12,819 nt of DNA from Hymenoscyphus infarciens (taxonomy: Eukaryota > Ascomycota > Leotiomycetes > Helotiales > Helotiaceae). The stretch lies in NCBI GenBank assembly GCA_001414345.1, contig LLCB01000683.1:1-12819 (forward strand), written 5' to 3'. The position numbers and the translations under genes are program-made. Position 1 is the stretch's first letter, and each line of letters opens with the position of its first letter. Shown here piece after piece: positions 1-9,601 of this stretch. The notes below the pieces were generated by a model. The model worked only from the letters and a program-made list of their open reading frames with translations, had not been told where the DNA came from and did not search any database.

Positions 1-304
1 AACTATATTAGATTAATTACTAAGTAGAGATTAAGAGTAGAATAGATATAAAGCTAGATTAGTCTAATTCTCTACTAAGTAGAGAATAAGAGTATAAGAT
101 ATAAAATTATAATAGTTTAACTATCTATTAAGTAGAGATTAAAAGTAGAAAAGATATATAGTTATATTAGACTAATTCTCTATTAAGTAGAGAATAAGAG
201 TATAAAAGTTATAACTATATTAGATTAATTACTAAGTAGAGATTAAGAGTAGAATAAATATAAAGCTAGATTAGTCTAATTTTCTACTAAGTAGAGAATA
301 AGTT
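1..304. repeat. Duplicated ~92-bp block inside left array (1-92 and 213-304)
   Basis: Bases 1-92 and 213-304 are nearly identical. The two differences I see are both transitions of the RIP type (agaatagata versus agaataaata, and taattctcta versus taattttcta). The 212-bp offset equals four repeat units (55+53+55+49). The blocks following each copy do not match, so this is a partial higher-order duplication and not a regular higher-order array. Confidence 0.8.
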
Positions 305-560
305 ATCTTAGTTTAATTCTAGACTAAGTAAAGAATAAGAGTAGAGAAGATATATTACTAGATTAGTTTAGTTTTTTACTAAGTAGAGAGTAATAATAGA
401 AAAGATATATAGCTAAATTACTCTAATTCTCTACTAAGTAGAGAATAAGAATAGAAAAGATATAACTAGATTAGTTTTATTCTCTACTTAATAAAGAATA
501 AGAATAAAAGTATTAAGAAGCTAGATACTTATAATTCTCTATTAAATTATTAATAAGAGA
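1..560 (-). repeat. Left tandem array of ~55-bp palindromic unit
   Basis: About ten units. The palindrome core (C/T-TAAGTAG-like) recurs near positions 20, 75, 128, 183, 232, 287, 324, 379, 434 and 487, giving spacings of 55, 53, 55, 49, 55, 37, 55, 55 and 53. The last recognisable, heavily decayed unit ends near 560. Each unit has a palindrome of the form TTCTCTACTAAGTAGAGAA followed by an AG-rich spacer (ataagagtagaaaagatata) and a segment ending in tagtctaa. This is the reverse complement of the array at the right edge, so the strand given is relative to that array. Units are more diverged than on the right: several palindrome arms are broken and spacings vary. The array probably extends left of base 1. 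Confidence 0.93.
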
Positions 561-1051
561 GAAAGTAATTATATATTTATAGCTAGTATATACTATTTAT
601 ATAACTAATCTATAGTAAAGTAAGGTAATTCTAACTTATAGTCTATAAGCTTTTATACCCTTAGATTTTATAATATAACCTTATAATAATAAATACTAGA
701 TTTTCGATTTAGTATATCTAATATTTTAATTAATACTAGAAATAGCTAAAAGAACCCTCTTTTAAACCTACTATCTACTTCTTAAAGAAAGCTTAGTATC
801 TAGATATTATATTACTTATTAGTACTTACTTTAAGCTTAGCTTAACTAATAGCTAAGGTAAAATCCTTAAGCCCTTTTTTAATTACCTTTCTTTTTAATT
901 ACTTTAAATAATATAAAAGTAAATAAAAGATTATTAAAACTACTTTTAAAGAAAATAGCTATAATACTAATAGCTTCTTATATAATAACTAGAATAGAAC
1001 TATAGAATATTTTCTATTACTTTATTTAAAATTCTTAACTATAATAAGGAT
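561..1051. other. AT-rich RIP-saturated spacer, no gene seen
   Basis: Runs from the end of the left repeat array to the first relic frame. It is rich in TA and in long A/T runs, nearly free of CpA and TpG, and has stops in every frame. No promoter, repeat unit or coding relic could be supported here. Confidence 0.6.
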
Positions 1052-1777
1052 ATAAAGACGTATTTAAGTACTAAGACGAACTAGGGGAAGTCTATTATTA
1101 GTAAGGAATATAAGAGGACTATTATATATAAGAGAAATACTAAGGTTAAGAAAGATACTTTAAATAAAGAAGAGAGAGTAGAATATAAAGAGGAAAATAA
1201 TTAGAAAGATAAAGACTATTAAAGAGGTATTAGGAGTAAAGAAAATAGTATAACTATTATAGAGATTAAAGAACTTAGTAATATTAAGTAAAACTAAAAT
1301 ATAAGTAATATTTTAAGAATAGTAAAAGAGTATATTAAAGGTATTAAATAGAAAGCTTAGAAAGAAATTAATAATATTATTTAAAGAGCTTAAATTAGAA
1401 TATAAGCTAATAAGAGGAGAGAAATATAAAATTAGAAGAGAGATAAGTAAATTATATTATAAAAAACTAAAGTAGAAGCTCTTTTATATATAATTAAGAT
1501 AAGCTTTAAAGAGGAGAGAGATAATAGCTTACTAAAACGAAATAATAATATATCTCTAATAGCTAGGTTTAAGAGAGATAATAAGAAGCTATAATAAGAC
1601 TCTAGAAATATTCTAAGCTATAAACTAATATAAAGAGAGTAGTAGAAGAGTAAATAAAGCCTAGTACTTAATTAAGCTAATAATTCTAATATATTTATAG
1701 ACTAAGAAGGAAAAGAATAGGAAATAGAACTTTCTCTATTAAAGAGGCGGTTATTTTAAACCTAATAATAATATATA
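1052..1777 (+). pseudogene. Coding relic A, highly charged protein, RIP-inactivated
   Basis: One frame (codons starting at 1052, 1055 and so on) keeps long stop-free runs: 39 codons at 1085-1201, 23 codons shortly after, and 43 codons at 1463-1591. The interrupting stops are TAA or TAG, as from mutated CAA, CAG or TGG. The implied protein is rich in Lys, Glu, Arg and Asn, and the + strand is strikingly purine-rich here, unlike the pyrimidine-rich DNA that follows. Such composition could suit a coiled-coil or nucleic-acid-binding protein, but no family is recognised. No start codon can be chosen because ATG is almost eliminated by RIP. The minus-strand relics further right would converge on it. 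Confidence 0.45.
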
Positions 1778-1899
1778 GTAGGTATTTTTTATAACTAGGT
1801 CTATTACTATAAGCTATATAAGCTAGCTTACTTATTAGTCTTAAGTTTTAAGTTTAATATTAATATTTGCTTACTAAACTATCTCTAAACCTTTATTAT

Positions 1900-2260
1900 C
1901 TTCTTATTCTTCTTCTATAAGCACTGCGATTCTCTATTACTATTACTAGCTTATCTCTCTTATTTTTAATCTTATTATCTATTAACTCTTCTTTTAATAA
2001 GTACTAAATATAACTAGCTTTACTACTAGAAGCTATAGAGTACCTACTTTAAAATAAGTTAACTATTTAGCTATTTCTTTTTCTAATTTCTAATAAAAAT
2101 CTAGATATTAGAATAAGCTTCTTATCTAACTACTAAGGATTAAAACTCTTAAGATAGTAATATAGAGTTTTCTAATAAGCTTATTCTTAGTTAACTCTCT
2201 AATAATAAACCTATTAATTCTTCTAATAAGCTTAAAGTCTTTACTACTAGCTTTTTAGGA
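1900..2260 (-). pseudogene. Minus-strand coding relic fragment
   Basis: The minus strand has a 42-codon stop-free run at 2254-2129 that ends in TAG, continuing as shorter open pieces toward 1900. The implied residues are basic and aliphatic (Lys, Arg, Ile, Leu), as in an ordinary helical protein. The frame differs from that of relic B just upstream on the same strand. It may therefore be the same gene after an indel, or a separate exon or gene. The CT-rich top strand from about 1880 to 2700 supports the minus orientation. No function can be assigned. Confidence 0.35.
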
Positions 2261-2394
2261 ATATCTCTCTTTCTTAGTACTTTAAAAATACTTCTTATTT
2301 TCTTCTTTCTTTTCTTATAGCTTATAATAAGAGGTTTACTATAGTAGGTAGGGTATAGAATACTTATTAGTAATACCTTTTTTACTTATCTATA

Positions 2395-3183
2395 TATATA
2401 TTATAAATAAATAACGTAACTTAATCCTAATTCTACTACTCTTACTATACTCGATTCTTATACTATTCTTATAATATTTATAGCTTATCTTTTTATTATA
2501 CTTTATAAAGAATCTCTTATATTTTTTTATTCTTATTTCCTTATATTCTTCTAGCTTAAGTAGTCTAACTTTTATACCTTCTTATAATATCTATACTCTT
2601 ATTAATAGTATTATTAGCTCTTATTCCTCCTTTCTCTATAACTAAATTAGTTAAATTAAAAAAAGCTTAATAGTATTTATTTAGCTACTCTATGTCTTCT
2701 CTCCCTTTTATCTACTAGCGGCCTAACTAGCTCATTTTTAATTATAATATATCTAAGTATCTAGGTTTAAAATTTAAACTAATATACTTTTAAGCTTTTA
2801 TAACTATTATCTATTAATAGCTTATAACTATTACTAATAGTATAATATTACTATTTATAAACTAGGCTAGTTATTTATAAAACGGTTCTATAGAATAATA
2901 TTATTTCCTTCTCTAGTTTAGAAAGCTTTAATTTATCTAGCTAAATAAGGGAATTAATATAGTATTTAAGATATATCTCTATTTTTAAAAGAACTCTTAG
3001 TCTATTTATATTATAGAGCATAACCTATCTATAGAACCTATTTTTATTAAATAGTCTAATTTTACTTTTATTAAGCTTTATAGAATACTCTAGCTTTATA
3101 ATTAGATATAAGTAATAGTAAGAGCCTTTTAAGAATACTATAATATTATTTATAAAGTAGGTAAGATAGGTGTTTAAAGTAGG
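2395..3183 (-). pseudogene. Coding relic B, RIP-inactivated, unclassified
   Basis: Reading the minus strand from 3183 downward, a single frame gives stop-free runs of 52 codons (3183-3028), 27 codons (3024-2944) and 21 codons (2940-2878), each ended by one TAG or TAA. Further open runs in the same frame include 27 codons ending at 2680. This is far more open than the surrounding DNA. Near its start (3156-3133) the frame reads FINNIIVF, which becomes an FxDD-like motif if the Asn codons are RIP-mutated Asp codons; a KLNKSK stretch follows about 20 residues later. That weakly resembles the catalytic region of reverse transcriptases, but the preceding residues do not show the expected flanking motifs, so the product is left unnamed. 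The tail is rich in Glu, Lys, Arg and Gln/stop codons. Confidence 0.5.
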
Positions 3184-4189
3184 TTACTTATAAGTAAATA
3201 AGTAAGATATATAAGTTAGAAAAGGTATTATACTAAATCTAGGTAGGTCTTATAGCTTCTAAGCTTTATATAATAGGTAGGTAATCAAGCTTATAGCTAA
3301 AGCTAAAAGAGTTAAAAGATATATTAAGAAGAATATTTTAGTATATTATTAATAGTATTAATATTTTTAATTATATTATATATAATATAAGGTTAGACCT
3401 AGCTATATATACTATATATAGACTACTATTATATTATAAAACTATTATATTAATATTTTATTAACCTATTCTATTCCTACTCTTAATACCTATTTAAAAA
3501 ACTAGGAAAAAGAGCTCTTATAATAGCTTTCTTATTTACTAATTCTCTACCTTTAATAAAGCTATATTTAGTAAAACTAAGTAGTATATTTAGTAAAGGT
3601 AAATAGCTTCTTATAAGTAATATAAATTATCTACTTTACTAAAACTCTTATATCTCTCTATATCTTAATTTTCCTTAAATAACTTCTAATTCTCTAATTA
3701 AGGATATAATAATTACTAAGAAGATAACTAAGATAATATAATTAAGTAAGATTAAGAAGATATTATTATTAAATCTACTTTAGAAATATAAAAGAATTAT
3801 ATAAATTAAGAAGTATATAAATCTAATTAGGCTAAGATAATACTATTTCTTAGTTAAGCCTTATTTAATAGATAATTCTAGTACTTATAGCTATCTTAGT
3901 ATCTAGTATCTATGTTAAAAATTATATATTATACTCTTAGTATATATAAAATTATTTATAAATATACCTTTTTAATAAATATTAAGTAATATATATAAAG
4001 TAAGTATTATATATTATAGTTATAAATATATAAGACTATATACTATAGTTAAAGATAGATTTTTTCTAAGTAGACTAATTATTTCTTAGTATATATTTAA
4101 TATTAAATTACTTAAGTTTTTCTATAATATCACTATAATAGATAAGCTATTATAATTTTTATAGGCTACTAGTCTCTAGAGATATATAG
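3184..4189. other. AT-rich stretch without a supported gene
   Basis: Weak open pieces continue relic B upstream on the minus strand to about 3300, and possible fragments of relic C1 occur from about 4040. Most of the stretch is TA-dinucleotide-rich DNA (for example 3361-3440 and 3905-4060) with frequent stops in all frames. No RNA gene, repeat or regulatory site is recognised. Confidence 0.45.
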
Positions 4190-5284
4190 TATAGTATACT
4201 TATTATTATATTCTTAATCTTAAAAAGACTTAGAGATATATATATTATAATTAGCTATATTATTAGGAAAGATATAAAGAATTATTTAATAGCTAGGTTA
4301 TATTACTTTATAAGAGTAAAGATAGCTAGACTATTTCTCTATCTTTATAGTATATCTACTTAGCTTATTTCTTCTATAAATTAAGTAATAATAGACTAGA
4401 GAACCTATATAATTAAAGCTAAGATAGAAATTTTTAATAAAAGAGAAAGTAAAGAAAGAGTAATTACTCTCTTTAATAGCTACTTAGTAGTAAATTTTTT
4501 ATATAAGACTCTATTAATAGACTATTTAATATATTAACCCTTATCTAAGTCTTATCTATTAGCTATCTAATCTTAACTATACTCTAAGTTCTACTAGCTA
4601 ATTATCTAATCTTAACTATACTTAAATATTTAGAGAATAATATAAGATACTTATATTATTTTCAAGTAGCTATAGTAGAAAAGAAGAGTTAAGATAAGTT
4701 TAAGAGTCTAGACTAAACTAGTCTTATAAATACTATCTACTAATATAGTATAACTTTATAATTAATTAATCTATATTATAGTAAGATATTTTAAGTAACT
4801 ATATACTTACTAAGATCTATTCTTACTAAACTTCTAAGTAACGCTTATATTATCTTCTAATATAATATTATATATAAGTTTACCTTATATATTAACTAAT
4901 AATACTAAGATATTACTTATTAAGTAAGATTTATAATAAATACCTTCTATTAATATTTATATATATTATCCTATTAACTACGCTAAGGTCTTAGCCGAAC
5001 ATAGTATCTTAGTCTTAGAGATAGTAAAAGGGTTAAAAGAGATTAGTTAGCTAAAAGCTATCTTATCTTAATATATTATATATTATCTATATTACTATAA
5101 GAAGTAGTTCTTAATATATAAACGAAATATATTAGTTTCTAATAGTAAGAGGAACTTAGTAGATTTCTTAATAAAAGATATTATAGAATATAAGTAATTC
5201 TTCTTAAATTAAAAGATATTATTCTAGAAACTAGAAATTATTTAGTTTATTAGAAACTTATAAGTAATAAGGAGAATATAGATA
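4190..5284 (+). pseudogene. Coding relic C1, RIP-inactivated, unclassified
   Basis: One + frame holds stop-free runs of 57 codons (4190-4360), 45 codons (4400-4534), 36 codons (4940-5047) and 29 codons shortly after 5100. Interruptions are TAA or TAG only. The implied protein mixes Ile/Leu-rich helices with charged segments. The best-preserved piece, around 4976-5047, includes NYAKVLAEHSILVLEIVKG and keeps a few unmutated sites (gccgaacat). A 39-bp direct duplication at 4564-4622 is in frame, adding a repeated 13-residue block. No family is recognised. Relic C2 follows on the same strand in another frame, so both may belong to one gene broken by an indel around 5300-5700. Confidence 0.5.
4564..4622 (+). 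repeat. In-frame 39-bp duplication
   Basis: The 20-bp string tatctaatcttaactatact occurs at 4564-4583 and again at 4603-4622, offset 39 bp (13 codons). A looser third match lies just upstream. The TAA stops fall at the same place in each copy, as expected if identical CAA (or similar) codons were mutated. It lies within relic C1. Confidence 0.75.
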
Positions 5285-5781
5285 CTATACTTAGTATCTA
5301 TTAAGATATTTAATAATAGTAGTTTAATAAGAAGTAGAAGACTAAGCTTAAAGTAAAGGATTAAAGGCTATTCTATAAATTAAATAGGCTTTTAGTTTAT
5401 AAAGAGTATTACTAGTTAGAATTTAAACGTTTAAGTAAACTTAAGTATTAAGATAAAATAAAAGAAGTCTTAAAGTCTATTATTTAAGTAGGTTTTCTTC
5501 TCTCTTAGATATAGAAGTAATTCTAATCTATATAGTCTCTTATAAAGCTTCTCTTCTAGTATATATTTAAGCGTTATTCTATATCTAGCTTACTTAAGGA
5601 TATATAAAAGTCGTTAGATAACGAATTTTAAAGAACTAGATAGCTATATAGTAATTAGCTTCTAAAGAGTCTAAATTAGACCTAGTATAATAAGTCTTAG
5701 ACTTATTATTAAATTAAGGTAGAAATTTAAACGTATTATAAACTTATTACTTAATAAGTTTAAGAAGTCTAGAATATTTAA

Positions 5782-6597
5782 AACTATATTAATATAAGAG
5801 AGATAAAGAAGTCTATACTCTATATAAAGGTATTATTTTACTACCTCTCTCTTTTATAGAAGAAAGTTTAAGAAATTATAAAGTTATAGAAGGATCTATC
5901 TAATAATTAACTATAAATTAAGCTTATTTTATTATAAGTGTTTAGTCTAAGTATATTAGAAGAAGAGATAAGTAATATCTTAGTTATTCTTTTAAAAATA
6001 ATAATACTAACTAAGAGATAGTTAAATCGTTAAATATAGTTATATAAAGCTACTCTAAGTACTTACTTATATCTTTTAAATAGAGATAATCTTAGGACTT
6101 TTATTAGTTTCTCTAATAACGTTTAAATTCTACTTAGTATTAATATAATATAACGTTATAATAGAGCTATAGAAGAAGTTAGCTTTTTAAAGCTTAAATA
6201 GAAGTATATTATATATTAGATATATAATACTCTTTATTCCTTAATTATCTCTTAAGATAGATCTTTAATATAATAAGAGAAGTATCTATAAAAGATATAT
6301 ATTATAAAGAGGCTTCTAATAGCTAAGTTACTTTTAAATTATAAAAGGGATTTTAAGAATATATATTATTAGTAAAAGCTTTAATATAAGAGATTCTATC
6401 TCTATATATATTATATATACTAATTATTCTTTAATAATACTTAAGAAGATATACTTACTATTTAAAATTAGCCTAGTTTAGTTAATATAGTAAGACTTCT
6501 ATAATTTAGATTCTTTAGAGAATAGTATAAATAATAAATAGTTAAGAGAATATACTAAATATTTAAAGAATACTAGTAAAGTAAAGAAACTTATTTA
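5782..6597 (+). pseudogene. Coding relic C2, RIP-inactivated, unclassified
   Basis: A + frame different from that of C1 shows runs of 24 codons starting at 5782, 27 codons starting near 5938, 28 codons (6040-6123) and 26 codons near 6290-6370. Stops are TAA or TAG. The 6040-6123 piece reads like a normal globular protein (it includes NRDNLRTFISFSNNV). It is probably a continuation of C1 after a frameshift or a separate gene on the same strand. No domain is recognised. The segment between C1 and C2 (5285-5781) has only short open pieces in two frames. Confidence 0.42.
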
Positions 6598-7030
6598 TAA
6601 ATAATAACTTAGAATTTAAAATATTTATATAGAATTATCTTAACTACTATTACTATATTATATAAACTCTTATACTAAACTCCTACCTCTTAATCCTTTA
6701 AATACTAGTTTAATATATTAGAATAAAGACTATTTTAAATTCTAATAGAATTCTATTTCCTACTATCTTTAACTTTCCTATTCTTTTAAAGCTATAAATA
6801 TACCTTAGAAAGTAAATATTCTCTAAAATCTATAAAATACTCTTCTACTACTATATCTTATATTATATATATTCTAGTTATTAAATATTTTTTATTACTA
6901 TAGTCTATATTTAAACTTATCTTTTAGATAATATTTATTAGTATAAATAACCTTATTAAGATTTTTATATAATATCTTTAAAAGCCTTTCTTTTAGAGTA
7001 TGTTTTTAATTTTAGTAATATAAATAAGCG

Positions 7031-7330
7031 CTTACTATTATTTAAATAATTTTAAGAGAGTATAAGAATAGGCTCTAGTTTTAGCTCTAGCTATTTTAAT
7101 ATAAGAAGTAGTACTAGTAACTCGCTACTATTTAAATTAATTTAAAAGATAGTAAGTAAGGTATTTACTTTATTTAGTTTAAATAATTTAGTTATAAGAA
7201 GTAGTAGCTTATTACTATTTAAACTATTTTAAGAGATAAAGAGTAAGGTATCTACTTTATTTAGTTTAAATAATTTAGCTATAAGAAGTAGTAGCTTACT
7301 ACTATCTAAACCATTTTAAAAGAAGGAGAG
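7031..7330 (+). repeat. Minisatellite, period 87-90 bp, in frame
   Basis: The marker (ctattatttaaa or its variants) recurs at 7041, 7131, 7218 and 7305, offsets 90, 87 and 87 bp. The phrase ataagaagtagta recurs at 7101, 7194 and 7281, and tactttatttagtttaaata occurs in the two central units. All marker offsets are multiples of three, so the array kept a reading frame before RIP, consistent with a repeated peptide in relic D. The first unit is the most diverged. Confidence 0.85.
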
Positions 7331-8660
7331 TACTACTCTTTTATAGTTTTCTACCTATTTCTTATTACTTTTTAAAGTATTTTAAGTATATTAGAGTAAA
7401 ATATATAACTTACTTAAAGGTATAATTTCTTTAAGAATATCTAAAAAGGTGTTATAAGAAATATCTAAGTTATTAAACTTTAATAAATATTCTACTAGAA
7501 TAATTACTATATAAAGCTTCTAAATAATTTCTAATTCGTTAGTACTTATATATTTTAGAATAAAAAGAGAAACCTAATATATTAGCTATATAAAAGATAG
7601 TATTATAGAGTCTTTCTTACCTTTTATATAGTTATATTTTAACTATGTTTTATGTTTTAAGCTAAGGTAATTAAAATAGTAGTATATAAAGGATTAAAAG
7701 ATAGGTTATTAAAATTTTAAATTTCGTAGATAGTAAATTAGAAGAACCTTTTCTACTTTATATAAAAGTCTCCTTATAATCTTAAACTATAACTCTTATT
7801 AATATACGCTTAGGAATAAGAGACTAGTAACTTAGGATTATAGAATACTAGAAAGAGCTAAATAGTTATAATAGAATAATATCTATATTAAAAGTATATT
7901 AATTATCTAATATAAGATAGAAGTTAGTAATAAGTAAATTCAAACTTAAGAGTAATCGAACCTTTAAAACCTATAACCTATTATATTTATAAATAAATCT
8001 ATAAGTACGTTATTCTATAACTCCTTATTTTAGAGGTTCTATACTAAGTATAGAGTATAATAAAAGCTCTTAGATTATATATAAGCCTCTACTTTATTAC
8101 TATTATATTCTAGAGTACTCTAAGAGTAGTAGTATATAATTTTCTCTAGATATTTAGCTTTCTATTTAATAAAGTAGATATATAGCTCTTTAAAGAGATA
8201 TATATCTAGAATTAATATAATTAATCTACTTACTATTAATTCGTTTCTTAATAGTTTAGTCTTCTAAAAGCACTTAGAAATATATATCTTATTATAAGAA
8301 ACCTTTAGTAATAGATATATAATAGTATATTATTTTAATATTTTAATAATATAAGTAAGGTATAGTACTATAAGTAGTAATAGGTCTATAGTAGTAGTAG
8401 AAGGAATATACTCTAAGTACCTTATAGCTCTAAGCTATATCTCTTTACTAGTAAATATATAAAAGACGCTACTTTTTCTATATTCTTAGTATAAAGGATA
8501 TTACCTCTCTTAAGCTATCTTAATATAAAGAATTCTAAAAAAAACATATATAATACTAATAAGAATCCCTATAGAAGATGTTCTAACCTTTCTTTTAATA
8601 AAGTTTAAAAGGAAGCCTAGCTAATATAGAGTATAGAGGTATACTAGTAAGAAATAGAGA

Positions 8661-8684
8661 CTTCTTAACTTCTTAACTTCTTAA
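8661..8684. repeat. Short tandem repeat, three 8-bp units
   Basis: CTTCTTAA is repeated exactly three times. It falls inside relic D. The period is not a multiple of three, so it may have caused or followed a local frame change after the gene died. Confidence 0.85.
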
Positions 8685-9601
8685 TTAGAGTAGAGTACTA
8701 CTCTAGAAAAGAACCTATAGTTCTTACTTATATACTAATTACGTTTTAATTTCTTAGTTATTTCTTATATAATATCTCTACTATATTTCGCCTAGGTTAC
8801 TAGATTTTATACTACTAAGCAACTTCTAAGAAACTTAGATATTATTAGAAGTATTCTAGCCTAGTGCCTTTATAAGCTATATAAATACTAGTATATTATT
8901 ATTTATATTAATATAGGACTTAAAGGTGTAAAATATAGTATATTCTTTATCTTCTTATACTTCTTTAGTTATAACTAGTCTCTAATTAACTATAGATATT
9001 AATTAGTATTAGTAGAGATAAAGAGAAAGAGAGTTATACTAGAGAAGCGTTAAATCTTACTAAATTCGATATACTAGTAAATATTTATTTAAATTAACCT
9101 TCCTATTTTAGTTAAACTTATACTTTTTTACTTAATAGATATTCTTATATCTTATATATATAGAGGTAATATTATAAGAGTTTAAAGACTATACTATATT
9201 ATTAGTATATTATTATTATTCTATTTTAGAAACCTAGTCTTTATTAGAAAGGTATATATATCTAAGCTTTAGTACTAGCTATATAGGCTTATAATAGTAG
9301 GAATAGAGAACTACGATAGATTAGTATCTTTTAATTAAGGTTTACTAAGATTTAGTTTTTATATCTTATACTATATATTAAGTATTATATTAACTTAATA
9401 GTATTTTAGTACTATTTTAATACCTTTTTAATAGCGTAGGTATACTACTTAATATATTATATAGAGTTATAGCTAAGGTTAAGATTATTTACTTTCTAAA
9501 TAATAGTAAAGTAATCTCTTCTTTAACTCTATAAAAGACTTATAAAGAACTTAACTTAAATATAACTTCTTATATTAGAAGCTATTAAAGGCTATTAAAC
9601 T

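Larger units (their letters stand above)
6816..9428 (+). pseudogene. Coding relic D with internal tandem repeat, RIP-inactivated
   Basis: A single + frame can be followed for about 870 codons. Stop-free runs include 22 codons (6816-6881), 29 codons (6960-7046), 35 codons (8355-8459), 31 codons (8529-8621), 28 codons near 8890-8975, 30 codons (9093-9182) and 28 codons (9186-9269). Interruptions are TAA or TAG. Between about 7023 and 7330 it contains three to four copies of an in-frame 29-30-residue repeat rich in Ser, Leu and Phe, many of which may be RIP products of Ser or Pro codons. That would fit a low-complexity linker. The rest looks like an ordinary helical protein with Arg/Lys-rich patches. 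Relic E follows in another frame on the same strand. No family is recognised. Confidence 0.5.

Noticed and set aside
1..560. Palindromes as transcription terminators
   Set aside because: They recur every ~55 bp in a satellite array without T-tracts or adjacent genes; repeat structure explains them better.
2693..2719. ATG-initiated short ORF in atgtcttctctccc
   Set aside because: It stops after eight codons and lies antisense to relic B.
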